A stretch of 64,000 bases of DNA from Trematomus loennbergii (taxonomy: Eukaryota; Chordata; Actinopteri; Perciformes; Nototheniidae). Made by a program: the position numbers and the translations under genes. Below, piece by piece: positions 50,206 through 62,000 of the stretch. The stretch's first letter is position 1. Every line of letters begins with the position of its first letter. The notes beneath the pieces were generated by a model. The model saw nothing but the letters and a program-made list of their open reading frames with translations, made no database searches and had not been told where the DNA came from. The stretch spans positions 15,001 to 79,000 of the forward strand of contig JAAOOA010000352.1 of the NCBI GenBank assembly GCA_012861695.1, written 5' to 3'.

Positions 50206-50779
50206 TGGCTGATTGGATCCTCTCACCCTCAGCTGGCCTATCAGCAGCCAGGGCCGACCATAAAGGAGGCACCCAGGAAGTCTTCTCTCTCTCACTCTGG
50301 GTTGATTGCTGATGGAGGAGCCTGCAATTTACTGCCTTGCAACGACAATATTTCGCTTTGTTTGTAAGACCTATGTTGAAAGTGTGTGTGTTGAGAGGTG
50401 GAGGAGTTAGGTAAGTCTGGGGTACCCTGTACACTTCACATCACGTAGATACCTAATGTTAAGACACACTAGGTTAGCGGATTGTTGCCACCCCTGTATT
50501 CTGTTTTGTCCAATTCTGAGTAGTTTAGTTAGTGAGGGTTTTTGTTTGAGTTTTGGTTTCAAAGGATAGACGTAGAGATAGGCCTGGTTGTTATGCTTGT
50601 TTCTTTTGTTTGGCACAATCCTTCGACTCCTCCTCCTCCTCACACACAGAGTATTTTCCGTTCCGTTTTCTAGGTTGACAAAATAAACCTTTTTGTCAAA
50701 CCTTTACCCTGACTCGCATATTATTGGTTGTTGTGTGTTAATGTCTCCAGGTCCCCTAGACCTTAGTGGGGACGTAACA
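50083..50779 (+). repeat. Gypsy 3' LTR (697 bp)
   Basis: Matches the 5' LTR except for four small differences, followed by the CATAT duplication. Confidence 0.93.
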
Positions 50780-50784
50780 CATAT

Positions 50785-51039
50785 ATTTAAAAAAAGTAAT
50801 GTTAGTCAAGTCAAGTTATCAAAACTGCATTGTTTCATCGAAACAGTGTTAAAATCACAAACTCTCCATTTAGAGTTTGATTCTTTAAGAAACTCAATTC
50901 ATTACAAATTAATGAATATTTTACCAAGTTATAAAGTTTTGCATACATAAACGTGTATCTTACAGTTCCTTTGTGAGAGAATTACGCACAAATCTGTCAT
51001 ATCAAAACATTCTATTGCAGTATTTATCTGTTTTTTGTG

Positions 51040-51081
<42 letters not shown>

Positions 51082-52402
51082 TTGTTGCACTGTTGGAGGA
51101 GCCTGTGACCTATGTTTTTCATTGACATATCTACACTGTAGCTAATGGGCATATGCCATAAAGCCTTGAAACTTGAAACTTAAAATGATCAGAAACTGCA
51201 TTGTCTCACTGAAAACAGCTCTAAAGAAAACCCAATTCCATACAAAGTACTTAACTTTCTACCAGTTGTAAAGTGTTGCTCACTTCAAAAGTGTCTACAA
51301 AGTATCTTAGTAACAAAAACAAAAGCAAAAAGCATTAATGTTAACAACGCCTCAAAGGGCGGACTCCTGAGTTCCGTAATGCCCCCTACCATGGCACTTG
51401 GACTATTTACATCATCCAGGGCTCAACACCAGTAAATACACCTCTCTTTATCCGCTTTCCAAGCCTCCAAGGGCGGACTCCTGAGTTCCGTAACATGACA
51501 CTTAGACTATTTACATCATCTAGGGAAGCACACCAGTACATCTTCCTTATAGTTAATAAAGTAATTAAACAATAAAAAGACAATACCATGGGGTCATTAA
51601 GATCTTTAAATTATTATTACCCTCTTCAGAGAGACTTCGTTGTAGTTAATAAAGTAATTAAACATTAGTTTGCAAGCCATACAGCTTAAGAGAGCATCCA
51701 GTTCACAAGCCCTACAATTTCAAAAGAACATCCTTAGTTAACAACTTCATAGGGGATTTTAAAGTTGTGTGAAGTAACTAAACATTACAAATACAATATC
51801 AGGGGGTGATTAACCTCTTTTTTAATTATTATTACCCTCTTTCAAAAAGGGAGTCCCTTGTAGTTAATAAAGTAATTAAACATTAGGTCTTTTTTAAAAG
51901 TTTAGGTGACTTGGTGAGTGGAAATGACTGGCTTTTTATCTAGTTTGCACGGATTTCTTTTTACCTAGCTCCACCCCTCACTATCTTCTGGCATCACAGC
52001 AAAAGGAAGGGGGTGACAGGGAGGGTGAGAGGGGGACGGGGTGGGAGGAGGACGGGGTGCGAGACAGTCTCACACAACTTCAAAGAGACTGCCTTAATTA
52101 ACACTAGTTACAAACACTGATCAAAGGACAGACTTCAGAGGGTAATTAGATTGACATCAAAGGCTTATAACACGCCGGTGTGATATCATACTGGCATGTC
52201 ATAACACCTCACCCCCCTCACATCAAAGGATACCACACCTATCTGTGATATCACACCTACACGTGATAACACCTCGGACAAAAGGTCCCATTAGCATATC
52301 AAAGGAGGTCATTTGCATAAGTAGTAGTAGGTGTGACCTGTCACACCACCTGTCACTTTTTATGCATACTAATGTGATGGAAGCGGGATCAGTACTACTA
52401 CT
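50785..52402. repeat. Right outer arm and outer inverted repeat
   Basis: Reverse complement of the left arm: an (AT)n tract at 51,042-51,075, 'cttatagttaataaagtaat', 'gatcaaaggacagacttcag', 'cacctcacccccctcacatc', and the end at 'gtactactact' (52,402). A 250-bp block with three 'taaagtaattaaacatta' repeats (51,550-51,890) is expanded compared with the left side. Confidence 0.85.
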
Positions 52403-52578
52403 CTGGCTATTGTACTCACAGAAAAACGACAGCCTTTACTGTTTTTACTGCAAGCTGTTCTCCCAGAAGGAATACAAAGTAATCAGTGCAGGACTAAATG
52501 ACTGGAAAAATTGCCACCAATTACTGAAAACACACGAGAACACTCCAGAACATACTAAACACAAATCAAATCATTGAT
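52403..52578 (+). pseudogene. hAT/ZMYM-type zinc-finger (TTF-like) fragment
   Basis: Open frame 'WLLYSQKNDSLYCFYCKLFS' followed by 'GLNDWKNCHQLLKTHENTPE' and 'HTKHKSNH'. This is the C-C...H-H zinc-finger wording at the N-terminus of hAT-like transposase relatives. It starts exactly at the right end of the large element and ends in TGA at about 52,577. Confidence 0.65.
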
Positions 52579-52930
52579 TAAAAATGTTTTACCTGCCAAA
52601 GACCTGACATTTAATAAAGCTAGTTTAAGTTTGTTGAATACACTATCAGTCAGATTTGTTGTGGCATAGCAAGCTGTGGCTGACATGGAATCACTGCTAA
52701 ATTTGATAAACTCACACAAACTTTTGAGCGCTTCCTGTTTCTAAGCTGAGTCACCACTCTCAATCTATTACCTATCAACACAGATATCGGCAAAGCTACA
52801 GGCAGGCAGGGCCCCGGCATGTCCTGGAAAGAGTTGAGAGTGCCATACGCCCTTGAGCCTGGACCCAGCACATATCAGTAAGAGTGTGTTGGCATTTTTT
52901 ACACCCAAATTATCAGGCTTCGGAGACAGC
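52579..52930. other. Remnant DNA between zinc-finger fragment and LINE
   Basis: Probably further eroded transposon sequence; no reading frame is recognised. Confidence 0.4.
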
Positions 52931-52934
52931 AGTC

Positions 52935-54035
52935 TTGACTACACACCCCTACCTCCACACCCCATCCTTTTTCTACTGTACATACTGGCCCTAGGTTCAA
53001 TTCTCACTAAACACAATATTCCCTTCCACTGCTAGGCCGACAATGTACAGATATATCTGCCTCTCAAAGCAAATGTCAAACACTCACTACAGCAGTTGAT
53101 GGACTGCTTAACAGAGATAAAATCCTGGCTGAGCAAAAACTTTCTCAACCTCAACGAGAGCAAGACTGAGGTCATCTTTTTTGGACCCCAACCTCCAGCC
53201 TCTCCGGTTGATTTTCTGGGCTCTCTCAATAAAAACATCCTCCCCTCTGTCATGAACCTTGGAGTGACCTTCACTAGCACTTTTAAATTTGACAAGCAGG
53301 TCAGCACCGTAGTCAAATCCTGTCAAAATAAGACTATTGGCCAAAACCAAGTCGTATTATCTTTTAATGACTGAGAAAGGGTTATTAACGCCTTTGTTAC
53401 CTCAAGACTGGACTATTGCAACGCTCTGTATGTGGGTATGGACCAGGCCTCAATTAAACGCCTGCAGCTAGTCCAAAACGCAGCTGCACGTTTGCTGACT
53501 GGCCACAAAAAGCGTGACCACATCACCCCAATTCTGGCCTCACTACACTGGCTTCCAGTTCGGTTCAGAATTGATTTTAAAATCCTTTTATTTGTTTTTA
53601 AAGCACTAAATGGGCTGGCTCCGGCCTATATAGCTGAACTCCTCCAGCGCTACACCCCAGCCAGAGCTTTAAGGTCTGCTGACCAGCTGCTGCTGGTAGT
53701 GCCCAAGACCAGGCTCAAAACCTGAGGGCACCGAGCCTTCGCAGCAGCTGGCCCCAGGCTCTGGAACACTCTGCCCCTCCATGTGAGGTCGGCCCAGACC
53801 CTAGGGGTTTTTAAATCTAAACTAAAACACACTTCTTCTCTCTGGCTTTCTAGTCAGAGCGGAGCACGACTCCTGACTTTTCCCTGTGTTTTTTTTTTAT
53901 ATATCTGTTGTAATTTATTGTCTTTATGTGATTGTTGTAATGTGTTTTTATTACATGTACAGCACTTTGGCTCGACCAAAAATCGCTTTTAAATGTGCTT
54001 TATAAATAAAACTTGATTTGATTTGATTTGATTTA
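52935..54035 (+). pseudogene. L2-type LINE, 3' part, dead
   Basis: Reverse-transcriptase C-terminal half: 'NIPFHC', then the catalytic YADD position reads stop-A-D-N, followed by 'VQIYLPLKANVKHSLQQLMD', 'FLNLNESKTEVIFFGP', 'SRLDYCNALYVGMDQASIKR' and 'LHWLPVRFRIDFKILLFVFK'. The 3' end is 'aaacttgatttgatttgatt', the L2-style short tail. Stops and frame shifts make it inactive. Confidence 0.9.
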
Positions 54036-54125
54036 CCTCAGTGACCTCATCCAACCACACACCCCTACCTCAGTGACCTCATCCAACCACACACCCCTAC
54101 CTCAGTGACCTCATCCAACCACACA
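54031..54125. repeat. 32-bp tandem repeat, 3 copies
   Basis: 'ctcagtgacctcatccaacc' plus 'acacacccctac', directly after the LINE tail. Confidence 0.9.
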
Positions 54126-54380
54126 AATGCAAAGGTGTTACTGGTCCCGCCCACTGCAGATCAAACTGGGCTGCATGTGTCCCATGAACTGAAATGGGTT
54201 TGTCCCCTGCTCTAAACTGTCTGCTCTGAACAACAGGATCTGCAGTCAGAGCTACTCTTTACAATCCTCATGATTTCTCCACTGATCTGAATCTGATGCT
54301 GAGAGAGATTCTGTTCACAAACACATTTGATCCTGTGAACGCAGCACAGACTCAAACCAGTAAGACTGCATACTGTCACA

Positions 54381-54425
<45 letters not shown>

Positions 54426-56770
54426 GCAGGATAGGAGGCGCCTTCACTTCACTTCGGCTGATGGACGCTGAAGTTGATGAAGCTCAGACGAGGCTGCTAC
54501 TGATGAAGCTCACGGCCAACAGTTCAGTAAGTAGAGCTGTGATTGGTTGACGTTGTTGATTGTTGTGGTCATAGAAATGCTTGAGTTGATGAACGTGTGA
54601 TTGTTTAAAGCTGGGAAACAAGGCTGATGGGGGTCAGTCTGTCAGGACGGCTCCCTCAGGAACTCTGATCTAAAGTCTAAACAGTGACATTCAAACGTCT
54701 TAATGCAGTATTCTCACCTTGTTACATGTGTCCTGATAATGAAGAAGTGTACTTGTACTAGACTGTAAGTTACAAAATGTACTTACAGACAATACCTGTA
54801 TCTGTTGGCATTAGAATATATTCTATATACTGTCATTTAATGGGAACTGTTTCATTACTTTAGCTGACAGACTTTCAACATATTTCCAAGTTTTCTGTTT
54901 TCACAGAGCACATTAAGGTTTTAGTTTCTGAGTGAAACTGTGAGAGACTCTTTCTCTTCAGGTGTTCTGTGTTAAACACCAGCTGAGCAGGACGGAAGCC
55001 ATTTTGTTTCTTAGTCTTCACTATAAAAATAGAAAACTCAAATCCAAACACGTCAACAAAATAATTAAAAGGTGTGTTCAATTCAGTCAGAAGTGGAAGC
55101 TGGAACAACTAGTTTTCAGGTCTGAGGAGGAGGAGGAGGAGGAGGAGGAAAACAGGAAACAGGTAAAGGGAGGACCTCCAGTGGTCACTCTGAGGAAGTA
55201 CAGCTGGTTTCTGGTTTCTCTCAGAGGAGGACGAAGGACTCAGATCTTTAGTTTCAGAAACATTAGTGAAACCACAGTGTGATAATAATCTGTTACAGGT
55301 CCTCTATTTAACACTTCACTAAAGTACAAGTTTAAACATCAAAATATACTTAAAGTACAAAAGTATTCCCAGGTCTCCCTTGAAAAAGAGATCTATGATC
55401 TCAATGGGACCATCTGGATAAAAAAGGTTTGAAATGAAATGATTCATTCTCCACATGTTCATTAAAATATTTGTCACATAATTGAATAATCATTAATTTG
55501 TAATGACTGTCTGTTCACTTTAATGTTACTCTGGTAAAGGAGGAGCTTTTTCTCTTTTTAAATATAGGTTATATACAGTACAATGTGCCTCGTGAATTTG
55601 AAGGACTCATATAGATATTGAACGATAATTTAGTGATTATATTTAGTGTTATTAATCTAGTTTTGAAACTAAGTTATCTCTTAAATGTACTGCAGAAAAA
55701 TGTACAATACTTCTAAGATGTAGAATTGTAGAAGTATAAAGTAGCAGGTAATGAAGTGAACTGAAGTACCTAAAAGCTGTACTGAAGTACAACACCTGAG
55801 TCAAGGTGCAGCAGTGAAATCCTCCATCAGCTCCATCTGGTGGAGCTTCCTCTGATGCTGCTCCTTCCATCAAACAGTAAGTTATGTTTCATGGCTGAGG
55901 GACGCATGCACACACAACTTGGCACACACGTTAACAGTGATGATCTGAGTTAACTCACATTGTTATTGTGTTTCGGTGTGGCAAAGTGGCTCAATAGCGC
56001 CCCTACAAAACGTTAATGAAGCAGCCCTTACTCTGTTACACCAGGGCCGTATCCAGGATTTCCTAAATACCGAGGTCCAAACATGCTAGGGGGGTTCAGG
56101 GGTATACCCCCCCGAGATTTCGGGATTTTCATGATCTAGTTAGGTGCTTTTTAAGTCCTGTGGGGGGTCGATAATATATCGATTTCAAACCATGTCAGTG
56201 GGCTGCAGCATCAATTATTTTGAATTAGTCGATTGTTACTATGAATGATCTGGACATGCAGAAGAGGCTAAAATGATCACAAAACATTGTCAACATTCAT
56301 TTTCCACATCTCTCTCCTTTCCATAACCTGCACCCTCTCTTCCATCTTCTTGAGTCTCTCTGTCTTCTTCCTGTTCATTACTCTCTCTGTCCTCTACTCT
56401 TTCTCTTTGTTCAATCTCTCCCTCGTTGTTCACTTTTTGCTCCTCCTCACTTGTCGCTCCTGCCAGTGAATTAAAAGCAATTCAGCAATTTAGTTCATTT
56501 CACTTTTTTATCTGTTTTGTTTATTCTCAAAAGAGAACAAAGATGTAAGCCAATTGTGTTTTATACAATTGTATGTTATTATGACATCATAACTGCAATA
56601 GATGTATGTTGTTTAAAAATTATGCTATATGCCTATATATGCCTAATCGATCTGTTGTTTTGTCTGTCTGACTTTTTTTTGTTATGTTTGTTTTTGCCCT
56701 ATTACTTGTAAAGCGACCTTGGGTCCCTTGAAAGGCGCTCTATAAATGCAAGCTATTATTATTATTATTA
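54126..56770. other. Intergenic DNA upstream of the NLR gene
   Basis: Contains a CA run (54,381-54,421), short frames without recognisable domains, a (GAG)n coding-like tract at 55,118-55,150, an L2-type tail at 55,370-55,440 ('cttgaaaaagagatctatga') and another at 56,700-56,770 ('gaaaggcgctctataaatgc' followed by (ATT)n). The segment 54,280-54,360 could be an untranslated first exon ('aaccagtaagac' donor-like), but this cannot be shown. Confidence 0.5.
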
Positions 56771-56775
56771 TAACG

Positions 56776-57812
56776 GTGCACAGCTGATAGAAAGGGACAC
56801 CTACTGGTTAAAGCACGTTATTGCATTTTTAATTGTATTATTAGACATTAATAGGAGGATGTGCAAAACAGACAAACTAATAAGGCTTTATTTAACATTA
56901 AAGAATACTTTAGGTTAAGGTCTTCTTATGAATAAGAAAAAAGCTTTGGGGGTATAGAAGATGAATATGGAGGGATGAAACCCTCTTTGATGGTCACACA
57001 TGCAGCACACAGCACACACAGTGACATTTGTATCTACAGATAAATATTAAGCCTGACAAAGTACTTAACGTCTAGTATAAGAAATGTGCAGAATATGACA
57101 ATGTAATGGTGGAGGTACACACATATTGATAGATGTCTTGTAATGCACTGTTGAGGAACCTGTGACCCAAGTTTTCATTCATTGCATAACTACACCGTAG
57201 TTGTGTATAATATGATATGTCAATAAACCTTAGAAAATCTTGAAATCTTGAAAGGGATGTGCAAAATAGTCATTATATACAGTCTTTAATTAAAGGTGGG
57301 TAGGTAAGTTTGAGAAACCGGCTCGAGATACACTTTTTGTTATATTCCATGGAATGCTCTTATCATCCCGATAGCAATGAATATCTGAAGTGCTTTGACA
57401 AAAAATCATAAAAAAATATCATCTGTGGAAGCTGTAGTACTGTAAAAAGCACGACCAATCATCTGAGCCGGCCCGGCTAAAATAACTGGATGGCCTACCT
57501 GCCTGTCAGCCTTCCATCTGTGCACAAACTTATCTTGTGCCCTCATTGGTCATGTGCGCGTTCGTGTGTGTTGGAGGAGGGGCTCTGTGAGGAAGTGGCA
57601 GAGTTTCTCCGGTTGTGTATTTTCAAATTCTAGCGATCTCGAGCCGGTTTCTCAAACTTACCTACCTACCCCACCTTTAACTATTAGTAGAGAATAACGA
57701 CGAGTAAAGAATATACTTTATAGGGATCCTATTAATATCTAATAATACAATTATAAAATGCAATAACGTGCTATAACCAGTAGGTGTCCCTTTCTATCAG
57801 CTGTGCACTGTC
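56776..57812. mobile_element. Non-autonomous DNA transposon with about 80-bp inverted ends
   Basis: Left 'gtgcacagctgatagaaagg', 'gacacctactggtta' and 'gcacgttattgcat' is mirrored at 57,735-57,812. The interior has no transposase. A second MITE is nested near its right end. No target duplication was identified. Confidence 0.8.
57293..57681. mobile_element. Nested MITE with about 40-bp inverted repeats
   Basis: Left 'aggtgggtaggtaagtttga', 'gaaaccggctcgaga'; right 'tctcgagccggtttctcaaa', 'cttacctacctaccccacct'. Both sides abut TTAA, fitting a piggyBac-type target. Confidence 0.85.
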
Positions 57813-58590
57813 TCCCAAATGGATCAAATATAAAAGTCAGCCGAATTAGTGTTGATACTGCAAGGAGACGTATTGTGTGAAAAGAAATGTAAGATGTTGT
57901 TTAATTGCTTAAATATTTAAGATCCACGTCAAGTTTTCAGTTTTGGCGGCAGTTCCTGTTTGTCTAGAAGTCTTGTCATCAGGGCTCTATACATAGAGTT
58001 AACTACGGCAGATATGTAATATTTAATGCAGCCGAAACGTGTATTACAATGCCGTTATGTGATGACTTTCAAGAGAAAAGCAAGCACACTCGGAATAATG
58101 TTTTATTTAATTTTTTGATACAGCCTATGGTTGCTACAGAGGATTGTGGGTAATGTCATGTCTTCGGCCATCCAAAACTCATAGAAAACGACTTGTTTCT
58201 CAGAATTGAAGGGGAAAACGTGACAAAAGCATTGTACACTAAAACCTATCAATGTCGTTTAATCAACAAGGATAATCTGGTGTTTTTGAGTTGATGAGTA
58301 GTGGAGATATCACTGTCAAATCTATCGACAGTAAGGGGAATACTTACTTCCGGGTGTACAATTCTCCGTTATCCAATGGGAATGGACGCTCACATTGCCT
58401 TTAACAGCCGCCGACACAAACGAATGCCGTGCTTCCATGAGCGTCAAATCCCGCCGCAGATGGGAATACATTGCAATCAGTTGAAAGCTATTTGCGTCCG
58501 TTTATGAAGCTGAAGGAGCCTAGGAGCGTCCCAACTGCACGCCTCGGGACCCTGACCAAGCGTCGCTCCTGGACGTTTATGGATGAGAGT
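57813..58590. other. Intergenic DNA, no feature recognised
   Basis: No gene or array is seen. Short open frames here have no recognisable domain. Confidence 0.5.
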
Positions 58591-58725
58591 GTGTTGCCCT
58601 GGGCAAGACACTTCACCCCAAATTGCTCTGTGGGGATTGCCCACAGTATTGAGTATGTAAGTCGCTTTGGATAAAAGCGTCTAAGAAGTAACATGTAATG
58701 TAATGTAATGTAATGTAATGAAATG
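58591..58725 (+). mobile_element. Retroposon 3' tail with (atgta)n
   Basis: 'gccctgggcaagacacttca', 'tgtaagtcgctttggataaa', 'agcgtct' then (atgtaatgta)n. This is the common CR1/L2-derived SINE/LINE tail of fish. Confidence 0.75.
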
Positions 58726-58953
58726 TGTTACTGTGTGAGAGCTCTCTGTGTGTGTCATGATGAGATAATGTGTGATTCTCCAGCAGGTGGTTGTGTGTGT
58801 GTGAAGGTGTGAGCTCTGCTATGAATCCTGTGAGGACACTGAACCCGCTCTGAGTGGGGACCCTGAACGCTCACCAAAGCTCAGAGGTGAGATGAAGACT
58901 TCTGACTGTCCTCTTCTCCAGAGCTCAGCAGGCATTATTCACACTCAAAGATC

Positions 58954-58957
<4 letters not shown>

Positions 58958-59046
<89 letters not shown>
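58958..59046. repeat. (GT)n microsatellite at an NLR splice acceptor
   Basis: GT run ending five bases before the exon that starts at 59,052, so it forms the pre-acceptor tract. Confidence 0.95.
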
Positions 59047-59047
<1 letters not shown>

Positions 59048-59051
59048 GAAG

Positions 59052-62000
59052 CCAGAGCAGCAGCATGGACCTGGACCCAGCTGTGTCTCCATGAAGAGTG
59101 ACCAGTCTATAGCTGCACCAATCTATTTTAAAGGCCGCCCTTCAGAGACAGAGTAAGTGGACGTCATGTGACTTCATTATATCAGCAGCAGTAGAAAACA
59201 TGTTGTTACTGAAGAACAGAGACTTCTTATTGAAGCTGAGGGAGGGACTATCAAGGTGTGTTCAGCCTGAAGTCAGAGTTTAACGTGTCAGAGAGGCTCA
59301 ATAAAAGAAGCCCTCTATACCATTGCAGGTAGCATATTGAAAGCATTATTTAAACATAAATACAGCTCAATCTGTCTACAAACTAAAGTGATTTTCCACC
59401 ATTATGGTACAGTTTCAGACCTAAATGTTCTTGAGTATATTGTTACATTTACTGCATCGGAGCTGTAGAGTGAGCAGGTTGCGTTACCCCTAATTTCCAC
59501 CGGGTCCGTCTGCGTCGCGTTACGGCTGCGGTTAGGAGGCAATAAGAGAGCATTTAAAAACACAATAATATGAAAAGTATTTAAGACCATTGTGACGGTC
59601 CAGATTCCTAACTGTTTCTTTCTCATGTTTCAGGAGGAGGCTGGAGGAACCTGAACCCAGCTGTGTGTCCATGAAGAGTGACCGGTCTATGGAGGAACTT
59701 ATTCACTTCAAAGATGGACAACACTCTGTTGGTCAAAGGTGAGGATTGAAAGTTGATAACCCCTTCAGGGTACCTGCTGCTCTGGTTTCAGGTTTTATTG
59801 ACCCAGCTAAGAAAGTGTGGCTCTGTTGAATTTTCTTGGTGAGACAATTCTCTGGTTCCTTTATAATAAAAGCAGCTTTGAACATTTATAAGGCATATCA
59901 GGTTTTAAAGCTTCATGCACCATAAACACCGTGACAAACTCCTCGTATGTGTGAACCAACTTGGCAATAAACCTGTTTCTGAATCTGATGAAGGTTTCTT
60001 TAAATAAAGAAATAAGGGTCTTGTTTACCTTCAGTGTTTCTCATCTGAGTTTAACATTCATTTCTTTCCTGATGAACATTAGTAAAGCTGGAGTTTTAAT
60101 CCTGCAGTTTGCGTCCAAAGGGAGAGTAACACAACTGTGTGGACTCCAGGTTATGATTATCTCTGTGTGAATACATACCTATTGTTTGCCATGGTTCCTC
60201 GTCAGTTGGAGGTCAATGTTTTCCTGTATTTGCAGCAGTTTTTGCTTCTCATTTCTAAAATGTGTGTAATTGCTGTGTAGTGTTTTGCTCTTCACCTGGT
60301 GCTCTATTGAACAATTAAATGGCTCATTGATCAAATACAATGAAATGTAATTGTTAAACCTTAAGATAACAGTCACTGATTCTTTTGATTTTGGTGCGTG
60401 GCACTTCTTAGTGTTTAGTGTTGCTGATAGTGACGGATGAATGATATCACTGCCCTTTACCTTTGTACCATTTGTGTGTCTTTAAAACATTTTTTTGAGG
60501 TTTTAGTTTCAAATGAAAGTTTGGCAATAACTTCTACTGCTGCTAAGTTGGTGCCCCGCGTGAGGCCAAGACAACCCAATGATTTATCCCCCCCTCCTTT
60601 CTCCTGATGCTCACACATGCATTTGATCCAATTTTGAGGAACTCTGAAGCATATCAATAAGCGCTTTCACACCGGAGTACCTTTCCCCCGGAACTAGGCC
60701 GATAGGGGGGAGATTTGTGTTACGACTGGGGCACACACAAAATAATAGGACCCAAATGCACAACTCCAGACAAAAGGTGATTCAAAAAAGGATTTACTTG
60801 TGGTGATAAGCAGGTAATACAAACTCTCAAATGATTCACTGTAGCTCAGAAAACAACTGGCTGTAAGTAACACAAGGGTCGAAACGATCTGGCACTTGGC
60901 ACAGAGAAAACACAGAATAAATACACACACAAGGGACTCTACAGGTGCAAACAATAATGGCGGGCAGGTAATCAGGTCAGTTAACACACTGACAGGGTAG
61001 GAGTCGAACTACCTGAAATGAGAGAAGAGATTAACAAAGTAAAACAGGAAATGACAGACAACAAAAAAGGGTTAGCAAACGTGGACTTGACAATATGAAC
61101 TAACAGAGAAATAATACTAACAAATCTGACGAGACACAACAGTTTGGTTTCACACCAAAAGGATCTGGAACTAGTCCCTAGTTCGCGCGAACCTTTTCAC
61201 CTCCAGATAGTCCCTGCTAGCGAGGTAGTACTTTCCTGAGGAGGAAATGGTTCGTGGGTGTGTCGGCCACACTAACAATTTCAGATTGGCTGGGTAAATT
61301 GCAAACCACGCCCCGTAAAAAAAATGTTGTGAACCCAAAGCAGAAGAAAAAGAAGTGACGTCAGCGGCTTAATTTGCGTAATCCTCCCTCAGGGACTTAT
61401 TCCGGTGAGAACGTGATCTACTAGGACAGTTCGAGGGACTAAAGAGTTCAGGGGGAACAAGTAAAAAAAAAATGGGAACAAGTACCGCAAAGTACTTGGT
61501 GTGAAAGCGGCTATTACTGACCTGCGTTGATTAAATGGATTTTCACTTATGTGTTTCATGGTATACATGTGCATAGCTAAACATGTATACATACGTATGT
61601 TATTTGTGATTCATTTGAATTTTTAATTTTTTTTCACGAAACTGTGTCTCAGGGCTTCTTAACATTTAATAACCTATTAATGTGTCATACCCACTTAACG
61701 GGAAGAAACTCAGCTATCAGACAATATTAACAATTTCTAGCTAAACGCAACAAAAGGGTAATAACAAAAGCTCTGAATTAGCCCTGAGCGAAAAAATGCT
61801 AACAAACTTAGCACAGAAATCACGGTAAAATACCCTTATTACTTATCGGATCTGCGCAAACGAGATATCGATTAGCAAGCTGAGATTCCACAGATTCCAT
61901 AAATATGAGTATCATCACTGAGCGATCACAACTCGCGGCATGGAAAACAAACCCAGACATCACACCACGTAGCATTACGCCTTTGCTGTTGTTCTGATCA

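Larger units (their letters stand above)
45807..50779 (+). mobile_element. Ty3/Gypsy retrotransposon, Gmr1-like order, lacks RT
   Basis: LTRs 45,807-46,502 and 50,083-50,779 (TGTTA...TAACA). A 5-bp target duplication CATAT lies at 45,802-45,806 and 50,780-50,784. The primer site is tRNA-Pro. Interior: gag with zinc knuckle, protease, then integrase directly. No reverse transcriptase or RNase H is present in the 3.6 kb interior. Protease followed by integrase is the domain order described for Gmr1-type elements, in which RT comes last; here the RT part appears to be deleted. Confidence 0.88.
10954..52402. mobile_element. Large nested inverted-repeat element, Polinton-like candidate
   Basis: The outer ends are inverted copies: left from 10,954 (AGTAGT, then 'cacattagtatgcataaaaa', 'tgacctcctttgatatgcta'), right ending at 52,402 (ACTACT). 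The arms run inward as left 10,954-14,460 and right 52,402-50,785 plus 45,806-44,900, interrupted by later insertions. Inner inverted segments (15,190-16,787 against 28,190-27,310) and a palindrome at 25.1-25.9 kb continue the symmetry. The AG...CT termini and an internal Polinton-type integrase remnant fit Polinton/Maverick, but no pPolB, ATPase or capsid gene is seen and the flanks show no target duplication. The inverted-repeat structure is direct observation; the family is inference. Confidence 0.6.

Noticed and set aside
54962..55282. Possible gene with an Glu-rich tract
   Set aside because: The Glu run comes from a (GAG)n repeat; no domain, splice or start context supports a gene.
57290..57690. 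Mirror-image ends as an rho-independent style terminator or RNA gene
   Set aside because: Long inverted ends next to TTAA fit a MITE; no RNA-gene signature was seen.
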